Shown here: positions 24,743-30,990 of the stretch, piece after piece
Position numbering within the stretch: position 1 is the stretch's first letter
Layout of the letters: the number at the start of each line of letters is the position of its first letter
Source: Pseudomonadota bacterium
Lineage (GTDB): Bacteria; Pseudomonadota; Gammaproteobacteria; Burkholderiales; Sulfuriferulaceae
Reading direction: 5' to 3'
Assembly: GCA_021801025.1 (NCBI GenBank)
Contig: JAJYYK010000017.1
Coordinates: 1-34,853, forward strand
Length of the DNA stretch: 34,853 nucleotides
Position numbers and translations under genes: made by a program
The notes under the pieces: generated by a model
Databases searched by the model: none
Seen by the model: only the letters and a program-made list of their open reading frames with translations
What the model was told of the DNA's origin: nothing

Positions 24743-25951
24743 ATGAATCAAGACCCTGCAATTTTAGAAACTGGCACATCTGATGCACTGGCAGCCCGAT
24801 CTGCGCCATGGACGGGCGGTTCCGATGCGCCCGAAATAAAAGAAGTCAAGGTGGGGTATATGCCATTAACTGACTGCGCCTCAGTCGTGATTGCTTCGGT
24901 GATGAAGTTCGATGAAAAATTTGGCATCAAGATTATTTTGTCAAAAGAAGCGTCATGGTCTGCTGTGCGCGACAAGCTGCTCAATGGCACGCTGCATGCG
25001 GCACATGTACTGTATGGCCTGATTTATGGCGTACACATGGGTATAGGGGGACAGAAAAAGGACATGTCCGTGCTGATGACACTGAGTCACAACGGGCAGG
25101 GCATTACCCTGTCCAATCAGCTCAGGGACAAGGGTGTGACGGAAGGCAATGCGCTTAAAAAACTTTTGGACAGCGAAAAACGGGATTATACCTTTGCGCA
25201 AACGTTTCCCACCGGCACCCATGCGATGTGGTTGTATTACTGGTTGGCAAATTATGGCATCCACCCATTGAATGACGTCAAAATGATTACCGTGCCGCCA
25301 CCACTGATGGTGGCCCAAATGCGCATGGCGCATATAGACGGCTTTTGTGTCGGCGAGCCCTGGAATAATCGTGCCATTTACGACAAAATCGGCTTTACTG
25401 CCGCAACCTCCCAGGATATTTGGCCGGATCATCCCGAAAAAGTGTTGGGTTGCACGGCCGAATTTTCGCAACAATACCCCAACACCTCCCGTGCGTTGAT
25501 CATGGCGCTACTCGAAGCATCGCGTTATATCGACGTGATGTCGAACCGGCATCAGGTATCGGAAATCATTGCTGCCAGGGCCTACCTTGACTGCCCGGTA
25601 GAGGTGATCGATCAGCGCATGGCGGGAAAATACGAAGACGGTTTGGGACGCCAATGGAATGATCCCGATCACATGAAATTTTACAACGAAGGCCTGGTGA
25701 ATTTCCCCTATTTGTCTGACGGGATGTGGTTTTTGACCCAGCACAAACGTTGGGGCTTATTGAAGGAGGATCCAGATTATCTGGCAGTTGCCCGGCAAAT
25801 TAACCAGATTGAACTATATCAACAAGCGGCTTCCCGGATCAAAGTACCTGTGCCCAAGGCGCTGATGCGCACATCCAGGTTGATGGATGGCAAAGTGTGG
25901 GATGGAAGCAATCCAAATGAATATGCCGCCAGTTTTCATATCAGCGCATGA
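24743..25951 (+). CDS. nasS: Nitrate sensor NasS
   Basis: A 402-residue protein of the NrtA/NasS nitrate-binding family (KVGYMPLTDCASVVIASVMKFDEKFGIKI, TFPTGTHAMWLYYWLANYGIHP, VPPPLMVAQMRMAHIDGFCVGEPWNNRA). Unlike the transport-linked NrtA proteins it has no signal peptide; the N-terminus is a polar stretch, so it is cytoplasmic. NasS holds NasT inactive without nitrate or nitrite and lets go when the ligand binds. It is encoded directly before nasT and downstream of the leader that NasT should act on, so the regulator is itself part of the regulon. The ATG at 24743 has only a weak GAAGG upstream. Confidence 0.93.
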   Translation: MNQDPAILETGTSDALAARSAPWTGGSDAPEIKEVKVGYMPLTDCASVVIASVMKFDEKFGIKIILSKEASWSAVRDKLLNGTLHAAHVLYGLIYGVHMGIGGQKKDMSVLMTLSHNGQGITLSNQLRDKGVTEGNALKKLLDSEKRDYTFAQTFPTGTHAMWLYYWLANYGIHPLNDVKMITVPPPLMVAQMRMAHIDGFCVGEPWNNRAIYDKIGFTAATSQDIWPDHPEKVLGCTAEFSQQYPNTSRALIMALLEASRYIDVMSNRHQVSEIIAARAYLDCPVEVIDQRMAGKYEDGLGRQWNDPDHMKFYNEGLVNFPYLSDGMWFLTQHKRWGLLKEDPDYLAVARQINQIELYQQAASRIKVPVPKALMRTSRLMDGKVWDGSNPNEYAASFHISA

Positions 25952-26025
25952 TGAAAAATATCATCCCAAAAAATCCAGTCGGGATTGTTTTACTTGCATC
26001 AAGACAAGCGAAAGTTGGGTGCTAA
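25951..26025 (+). other. 24-codon open frame bridging nasS and nasT
   Basis: The nasS stop overlaps an ATG (TGATG, 25949-25953) that opens a 24-codon frame beginning MKNIIPKNPVG and ending with TAA at 26023-26025, one base before the TTG proposed as the nasT start. This could be a coupling peptide that carries ribosomes from nasS to nasT. The alternative is that it is accidental. No family is recognised. Confidence 0.25.
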
Positions 26026-26026
26026 A

Positions 26027-26605
26027 TTGAAGCGCATACTGATCATCGACGATCTGCGTGATCGTGCCGCATGGTTGAAAGCCAGTCTTGAACTGGCCGA
26101 ATACGATGTCATTGGCGTGTTGAGCTGGGAACAAGTCGATGAACACTCCATACAGGCCGCTTCTGCCGATGTCATTATCGTGGATGCCAACGCACCAGGG
26201 CGGGACACGCTGGAACAAATCAGCCTGATGTCCAAAACCCTGGAAAAACCGGTGGTCGTACTGGGCGCACAAAAGGACAGTCAAAGCATTATGGCTGCGA
26301 TGCGCGCCGGGGTCAGTGCCTACGTGTCACACGAAGTACAAAGCGAAGACTTGAATGGAATTATTCAGGTGGCCGCTGCGCGTTTTGCCGAACATAAGCG
26401 TTTGCGTGATGAATTAAAGGAAGTAAAGAGTCAGCTGGCAGACCGGAAATTGGTGGATCAAGCCAAAGGCATTTTGATGCTGAGCCATGGTCTTGGCGAA
26501 GCGGAAGCTTATAAGCGGATGCGCAACATGGCGATGAGCAAGGGGAAGCGAATGGCTGAAATTGCTGAAGCGATTATTCTGGCGCATGAGTTGAATTCGA
26601 TGTGA
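26027..26605 (+). CDS. nasT: ANTAR-domain antiterminator NasT
   Basis: A 192-residue RNA-binding response-regulator-like protein. The N-terminal receiver domain has D8, D9 and D53 (IIVDANAPGRDTLEQI), so the phosphorylation site is kept, although NasT is thought to be controlled mainly by NasS binding. A coiled linker (RLRDELKEVKSQLADRK) leads to the C-terminal ANTAR domain (AKGILMLSHGLGEAEAYKRMRNMAMSKGKRMAEIAEAII), which binds paired hexaloop hairpins. Two matching RNAs are present at 20152-20197 and 27987-28039. I place the start at TTG 26027, where the protein aligns with known NasT N-termini (MKRILIIDD); a TTG at 25985 would add 14 residues. No clear ribosome binding site is seen. Confidence 0.92.
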   Translation: MKRILIIDDLRDRAAWLKASLELAEYDVIGVLSWEQVDEHSIQAASADVIIVDANAPGRDTLEQISLMSKTLEKPVVVLGAQKDSQSIMAAMRAGVSAYVSHEVQSEDLNGIIQVAAARFAEHKRLRDELKEVKSQLADRKLVDQAKGILMLSHGLGEAEAYKRMRNMAMSKGKRMAEIAEAIILAHELNSM

Positions 26606-26915
26606 TTGGTTCAGCCCGGTTCAACATCATTTCGACTATTTGCATTTCGGGATTGGAAATGGAAATCCATGATTCGAATTTCCTTCTTTTCGACATATTG
26701 CTCCGGGTCGGAATAAAGCGTACGTTATTGACCCCAAGCGGATGTTCGGGGTGTGTGCCCTGACAGTCCCTTGTTCGGCCTTATGGAAAGCTTTACATAA
26801 GGCCGAGCAGGAGACCATTATGTCCATCGCTGTGAATGACTGTTTCTGGCACCTTTGCTCAATACCAAATATTTAGATTAACGCCGAAAAAAAGCGGGCA
26901 ATAACTCAGTTACAT
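26606..26915. other. Intergenic stretch between nasT and the toxin gene
   Basis: No coding region is supported. The stretch holds ACCCC/GGGGT arms around 26728-26750 and the long palindrome listed separately. Between 26880 and 26915 the sequence is AT-rich with an A-run on the plus strand (T-run for the minus-strand toxin gene), but no proper terminator stem. The position suggests the junction of a small inserted segment carrying the toxin-antitoxin pair. Confidence 0.4.
26775..26806. repeat. 32-bp near-perfect palindrome downstream of nasT
   Basis: TCGGCCTTATG (26775-26785) and CATAAGGCCGA (26796-26806) are perfect inverted arms. The centre (26786-26795) continues the symmetry as AAAGCTTT with one mismatched pair flanking it, so the arms are effectively 16 bp with one mismatch. 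There is no T-run after it. It may act as a weak terminator stem for the nasST unit, or be a recombination or mobile-element remnant. Confidence 0.6.
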
Positions 26916-27200
26916 TTACCAAACTTTAGGCAATTTTCGACGAGTATGAAAAACACGCAAAACGTGGAGTTCATCGCCCACAACGCGGTATGGAACAACA
27001 AATGGATAACGGTCAACAACCAGTTCACGTGTACCCGGAACTCTGCCAGGACGCCCGGAGGATGGAAACTCGCTGAGTGCGTCAACCTTATTTTTGACGT
27101 ACACGAACATGTCTGCTGCCGCTTTCGGGTTTTCCCGTGCGATGTAATCAGCCTCAGCATCAAGATTCCTGATTGCTTTTTGCAGCCATCTAACCAGCAT
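26916..27200 (-). CDS. RelE/ParE-family toxin
   Basis: A 94-residue protein starting MLVRWLQKAIRNLDAEADYI. The pattern RWLQKAIRNLDAEADYIARENPKAAADMFVYV...LSEFPSSGRPGRVPGTRELVVDRYPFVVPYRVVGDELHVLRVFHTRRKLP is typical of ParE-type toxins: two N-terminal helices, then a GRPGR...TRELVV...PYRV beta-sheet. ParE members poison DNA gyrase; some RelE-like members cut mRNA on ribosomes, and the motif set favours ParE. The start at ATG 27198-27200 overlaps the antitoxin end by 11 bp. The upstream-extended frame is not toxin-like. Confidence 0.88.
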   Translation of the reverse strand: MLVRWLQKAIRNLDAEADYIARENPKAAADMFVYVKNKVDALSEFPSSGRPGRVPGTRELVVDRYPFVVPYRVVGDELHVLRVFHTRRKLPKVW

Positions 27201-27429
27201 TGTGCTCCCACTTTGCGCTGATGGCATACACTTCCTCATCACTGGCAAAGTCGCCTGCGTCGGCCTCGGAGATTGCCTGGGTAATTTCAGCAATCTGCCA
27301 AGATTCACGTTCGATATAGTCGCGAATAGCTTGCCCAGCCAGAAATGATTTTGTACGGCCTGTGGCAGCAGCCAGAATATCAAGCTGATTGCTCAACTCG
27401 TCCGGCAAGCGCATAGACATCATGCTCAT
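27190..27429 (-). CDS. Ribbon-helix-helix antitoxin (ParD/CopG-like)
   Basis: A 79-residue protein starting at ATG 27427-27429 after a perfect AGGAGG. Residues about 5-45 (MRLPDELSNQLDILAAATGRTKSFLAGQAIRDYIE) form a ribbon-helix-helix DNA-binding domain: a short strand, then two helices with the turn ATGRTKS. The acidic C-terminal part (QAISEADAGDFASDEEVYAISAKWEH) is the toxin-neutralising tail. Antitoxin-first order and the 11-bp overlap with the toxin are normal for parDE-type operons. The protein should repress its own promoter at the inverted repeat just upstream. Confidence 0.88.
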   Translation of the reverse strand: MSMMSMRLPDELSNQLDILAAATGRTKSFLAGQAIRDYIERESWQIAEITQAISEADAGDFASDEEVYAISAKWEHNAG

Positions 27430-27449
27430 AATGCACCTCCTGTTTTGTA

Positions 27450-27469
27450 TTACAACACTGTCATTGTAA
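27450..27469 (-). promoter_or_regulatory. Probable operator of the toxin-antitoxin operon
   Basis: TTACAA (27450-27455) and TTGTAA (27464-27469) form a perfect 6-bp inverted repeat with an 8-bp centre, 20 bp upstream of the antitoxin start codon. It overlaps a possible promoter on the minus strand (TTGATT, 16 bp, TAATAC). Autorepression by the ribbon-helix-helix antitoxin at such a palindrome is the usual arrangement. Confidence 0.5.
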
Positions 27470-27792
27470 ATCAAAATCGCGAGTATGGTAGATTTGCACA
27501 TGAATCAAAAAACCTGGTGGCTGGAATATTTTTCAGCTTGATACTGCGCTCGGCCATTCGAAAGAGCAATATTCCGCTTATGGCACTCAGTAATACGCAC
27601 CGAACGACGGCTTTCTTGCTGAATATATTACATCGCGACAGACCGCTATTGTGTCAAACAGACTACCATCTTTGTTTCGGGTCAAGTTTACAGCAATCGC
27701 TTTAACACCACACTGCTGAACCACTTTTATTCATTTTCAACCTTGAAATGCAAATAGCCATCATTTCTAACAAAAACCCGAACAGTTTAGTT
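27470..27792. other. Intergenic stretch upstream of the nirB control region
   Basis: I see no gene, tRNA or recognisable element here. The open frames present are short, lack ribosome binding sites and resemble no family I know. Together with 26606-26915 it flanks the toxin-antitoxin pair, and may contain the second junction of an insertion, but no direct repeat was found by eye. Confidence 0.4.
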
Positions 27793-27822
27793 TTGGTGCC
27801 ATCTATGTATTTCGACGCACCA
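27793..27822. promoter_or_regulatory. Putative enhancer half-sites upstream of the nitrate-reduction unit
   Basis: TTGGTGC (27793-27799) and GCACCA (27817-27822) repeat the words found at 19954-19982, at 160 and 136 bp from the GG of the sigma-54 promoter. The distance is normal for a bacterial enhancer-binding protein. The words are NtrC-like half-sites in an unusual outward arrangement. Confidence 0.4.
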
Positions 27823-27951
27823 TATCGATGCATAAGTGCAACGCACGCATGGCAAGACAGCGCGCATCACATGGCCACCGGTTTGTGCAGCCTGGAAAAT
27901 CCGATTGATTTACATAAGAAATCGCGCGAAACAGCACATCAATTATAATAT

Positions 27952-27967
27952 TGGCACGTAAAATGCT
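27952..27967 (+). promoter_or_regulatory. Sigma-54 promoter of the nitrate-reduction unit
   Basis: TGGCACGTAAAATGCT has a complete -24 element TGGCACG and a -12 element ATGCT, with GG (27953-27954) and GC (27965-27966) 12 bp apart. Only one base differs from the full consensus TGGCACG-N4-TTGCT. The start point would be near 27978, about nine bases before the first leader hairpin, as in the uptake unit. Confidence 0.78.
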
Positions 27968-27977
27968 TTTCTCCTGA

Positions 27978-28120
27978 GTGTATGCGTAAACTTCCTACCC
28001 AATGGCGGGCGGAAGTTTAACTCACCGACAAAGACGTCGACCCAGTGGAGGTATGCGTTGAAAGAACACAAACCGTGTTTTTTCAATTCACACCCCAAAC
28101 CGGGCGGCGTCTTTTTTTTT
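27978..28120 (+). promoter_or_regulatory. NasT/ANTAR-responsive leader RNA 2
   Basis: Hairpin 1 spans 27987-28019: a 9-bp outer stem (UAAACUUCC/GGAAGUUUA) and an inner CCC/GGG stem closing the hexaloop AAUGGC. Hairpin 2 is CGAC[AAAGAC]GUCG (28026-28039), identical to leader 1. Both loops have A1 and G4. The AAAGACGUCGACCC stretch from 28030 is shared between hairpin 2 and the terminator. This is the second NasT target of the locus and places nirB-nirD-nasA-moaA-moaC under nitrate-dependent antitermination. Confidence 0.88.
28030..28120 (+). terminator. Regulated intrinsic terminator in leader 2
   Basis: AAAGACGTCGACCC (28030-28043) pairs with GGGCGGCGTCTTT (28102-28114) with one bulged A and one G-U pair, followed by nine T (28112-28120). 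The enclosed part contains a 12-bp hairpin (28058-28086) with loop AAACC. The T-run ends only 11 bases before the nirB start, so the terminator and the nirB ribosome binding site almost touch. Confidence 0.85.
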
Positions 28121-28131
28121 CGAGGATGATA

Positions 28132-30591
28132 ATGATGGCTGCAAACAAAACAAGACTGGTTGTAATCGGCAATGGCATGGCGGGCATCCGCACCGTAGAA
28201 GAACTGATCAAGATGTCGCCTGACGAATACGACATCACGGTATTCGGCGCGGAACCTCAGCCCAATTACAACCGCATTCTGCTCTCGCCCGTGTTGTCAG
28301 GCGAAATGGCGTTTCAGGAAACGGTGCTCAATGACTGGGGCTGGTACCAGGAAAACAACATCACCTTGCACGCCGGAAAACCGGTGACCAAAATCCACCG
28401 CAAACAATGCGTGGTGAGTACCGATGATGGCTTGAGCGTGCCGTATGACCGTTTGTTAATCGCCACCGGCTCCAACCCTTTCATGCCCCCAATACCCGGC
28501 ATAGATTTGCCCGGCGTGGTGGCTTATCGCAACATTCAGGATGTTGAAGCGATGCTGGCTGCGGCCCAAACAGGTCAACGCGCGGTCGTGATTGGCGGGG
28601 GCCTGCTCGGTTTGGAGGCCGCCAACGGCTTGTCCCTGCGTGGCATGGATGTTTCCGTGGTTCACATCAATGATTGGTTAATGGAGCGTCAACTGGACAA
28701 AGTGGGCGGCGATTTATTGACCGCAGAACTTCAAAAACGCGGCTTGAATTTTTACCTGGCGCACCAAACGGAAGCCATCCTGGGAAAGCAGCACGTCACT
28801 GGATTACAATTCAAGAATGGGCTGGAAATTGACGCCGATTTGGTGGTCATGGCGGTGGGCATTCGCCCCAACATCGCGCTGGCCAAATCGGCCGGCATCC
28901 ATTGTGAACGTGGCATTGTGGTCAATGACACTATGCAGACCTTCGATCCAAAAATTTATTCCGTCGGTGAGTGCGTGCAACATCGCGGACAAACTTACGG
29001 TCTGGTGGCTCCATTGTTTGAGCAAGCCAAAGTGGCCGCCAATCATTTAGCGGAATTTGGGCGTATGCGTTATCAAGGCTCGCTGGTCTCAACCAAGCTC
29101 AAAGTGACCGGCATTGATTTGTTCTCGGCGGGGGATTTTCACGCCGCTGAAGGGGATGAAGAACTGTTGCTGCAAGATGCGTCGCGTGGCGTGTATAAAA
29201 AACTGATCCTGCGCAACAACAAGTTGCGTGGCGCCGTGATGTATGGCGACACCATGGACGGCCCATGGTACTTTCAAATGCTGCGCGATGGCACCGATGT
29301 TTCCGAATTCCGTGAACACATCTTGTTCGGTCAGGCGCACTTGGGTGACGCTGGACGCGCCGGCGCTTCCAGCGTGATGAATATGGCCGATAATGCCGAA
29401 ATATGCGGGTGCAATGGGATTAACAAAGGCATGATCGTTAAAGCCATTATCGAGAAAAAGCTGTTCACCATTGAAGAAGTACGCGCCCACACCAAAGCTT
29501 CCAGCTCTTGCGGTTCGTGTACCGGCCTGGTGGAAGCTTTGCTGGCCAACACCCTGGGCGGCGATTATTCTGCCCCACCCAGCAAAAAACCCATGTGTAC
29601 CTGTACTGAATTGTCGCATGACGATGTACGCGACGCCATCACCCAACACGCACTTGATTCCTTGCCACAGTTGATGCAAATGCTCAACTGGAAAACACCG
29701 GATGGTTGCGCAAGTTGCCGCCCGGCGTTGAACTTTTACCTGCTGGCCGCCGCACCAGACACCTACAAGGATGACAGCCATTCTCGCTTTATCAATGAGC
29801 GGGTTCACGCCAACATTCAAAAAGATGGCACTTACTCGGTGATACCACGCATTTGGGGCGGCGTGACTTCACCCGCCGAATTGCGCGCCATTGCCAACAT
29901 CGCGGACAAATATGAAGTTCCTACCGTCAAATTCACTGGCGGACAGCGTCTGGATTTGCTGGGCGTCACCAAAGAAAATTTGCCTAAAATGTGGGGAGAT
30001 CTGGTTGCAGCAGGCTTCGTTTCCGGTCATGCTTATGGCAAGGCGTTGCGTACGGTTAAAACCTGCGTCGGGTCGGAATGGTGCCGTTTCGGAACGCAAG
30101 ATTCAACCGGCTTGGGCATCCGGATGGAGAAAGAAACCTGGGGCTCCTGGACACCGCACAAATTTAAAATTGCCGTGTCCGGTTGCCCGCGCAATTGTGC
30201 GGAGGCCACCATCAAAGACTTTGGCGTGGTGTGTGTCGATTCCGGCTATGAGCTTCATGTCGGCGGCAATGGCGGAATCAAGGTACGCGTAACCGATTTT
30301 CTGTGTAAAGTCAGCACTGAAGCTGAAGTGCTGGAATATTGTGGAGCGTTCATGCAACTGTACCGCGAAGAAGCCCATTACCTGGAGCGCACCGCACCAT
30401 GGATAGAACGCACCGGCCTGACCCACATCAAACAGCGTGTGGTGGATGATGCGAGCATGCGTGCGGAACTGTATACCCGCTTTCTGCAATCCCAAACTTC
30501 GGCACAGATTGATCCATGGAAAGCGCGTGCCGAAGGCAAGGATGCGCTGGAATATGTACCGTTGACAGCGATTGCCGAAATGGCCAATTAA
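28132..30591 (+). CDS. nirB: Assimilatory nitrite reductase [NAD(P)H], large subunit
   Basis: An 819-residue cytoplasmic enzyme that reduces nitrite to ammonium. Domains in order: FAD site (VVIGNGMAGIRTVEEL), NAD site (VVIGGGLLGLEAANGL), two BFD-like Fe-S segments (CGCNGINKGMIVKAI...CGSCTGLV and CTCTELSHDDVRDAI...CASCRPAL), the sulfite/nitrite reductase ferredoxin-like half, and the siroheme/[4Fe-4S] site with cysteines in TCVGSEWC and SGCPRNC. The start is one of three in-frame ATG codons at 28126, 28132 and 28135. GAGG at 28122-28125 is best placed for 28132 or 28135. An extension to 28045 lies inside the leader and is rejected. First gene of the nitrate-reduction unit. Confidence 0.96.
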   Translation: MMAANKTRLVVIGNGMAGIRTVEELIKMSPDEYDITVFGAEPQPNYNRILLSPVLSGEMAFQETVLNDWGWYQENNITLHAGKPVTKIHRKQCVVSTDDGLSVPYDRLLIATGSNPFMPPIPGIDLPGVVAYRNIQDVEAMLAAAQTGQRAVVIGGGLLGLEAANGLSLRGMDVSVVHINDWLMERQLDKVGGDLLTAELQKRGLNFYLAHQTEAILGKQHVTGLQFKNGLEIDADLVVMAVGIRPNIALAKSAGIHCERGIVVNDTMQTFDPKIYSVGECVQHRGQTYGLVAPLFEQAKVAANHLAEFGRMRYQGSLVSTKLKVTGIDLFSAGDFHAAEGDEELLLQDASRGVYKKLILRNNKLRGAVMYGDTMDGPWYFQMLRDGTDVSEFREHILFGQAHLGDAGRAGASSVMNMADNAEICGCNGINKGMIVKAIIEKKLFTIEEVRAHTKASSSCGSCTGLVEALLANTLGGDYSAPPSKKPMCTCTELSHDDVRDAITQHALDSLPQLMQMLNWKTPDGCASCRPALNFYLLAAAPDTYKDDSHSRFINERVHANIQKDGTYSVIPRIWGGVTSPAELRAIANIADKYEVPTVKFTGGQRLDLLGVTKENLPKMWGDLVAAGFVSGHAYGKALRTVKTCVGSEWCRFGTQDSTGLGIRMEKETWGSWTPHKFKIAVSGCPRNCAEATIKDFGVVCVDSGYELHVGGNGGIKVRVTDFLCKVSTEAEVLEYCGAFMQLYREEAHYLERTAPWIERTGLTHIKQRVVDDASMRAELYTRFLQSQTSAQIDPWKARAEGKDALEYVPLTAIAEMAN

Positions 30592-30663
30592 ACCACGCAC
30601 CCGGATGGTACGCATCCGTACCAGGGCAGGATTACCCCGGATAAATATTGGATAAGAAATAAG

Positions 30664-30990
30664 GTGAACACATTGAACTGGATACAAATAGGGAAACTGG
30701 AAGACATTCCGCAGCAAGGCGCCAGAACCGTGACCACGCCCCACGGTGAAATCGCGGTGTTTCGCACCATAGATGATCAGGTGTTTGCGCTGGACAACCG
30801 CTGTCCGCACAAAAATGGTCCGCTGGCACAAGGCATCATACACGGCCACCGTGTCACCTGCCCTTTGCACAGCTGGGTCATCAGTCTGGAGAATGGCGAG
30901 GCAGTCGCGCCGGATGCGGGTTGCGCGCACCGCTACAACGTCAAATTGGACAATGGCGAACTGTTACTGCAACTGCCAGATAAAAAATGA
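30664..30990 (+). CDS. nirD: Nitrite reductase [NAD(P)H], small subunit with Rieske ligands
   Basis: A 108-residue Rieske-fold partner of NirB. Residues C47-x-H49 (RCPHKNGPL) and C66-x2-H69 (CPLHSW) are the [2Fe-2S] ligands of a genuine Rieske centre. The enterobacterial NirD, as I recall it, has lost them, so this small subunit probably carries a cluster. The start given is GTG 30664; a TTG at 30673 with AAGGTG six bases upstream is an alternative that would remove three residues. It lies 72 bp after nirB and overlaps nasA by 4 bp. Confidence 0.93.
   Translation: MNTLNWIQIGKLEDIPQQGARTVTTPHGEIAVFRTIDDQVFALDNRCPHKNGPLAQGIIHGHRVTCPLHSWVISLENGEAVAPDAGCAHRYNVKLDNGELLLQLPDKK

Noticed and set aside
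27748-27948. Open frame of 66 codons upstream of nirB
   Set aside because: No ribosome binding site or family resemblance, and it overlaps the enhancer-like sites and runs up to the sigma-54 promoter.
28045-28125. Upstream extension of nirB from a GTG
   Set aside because: The segment is the leader RNA and terminator; NirB similarity begins at the ATG cluster after it.
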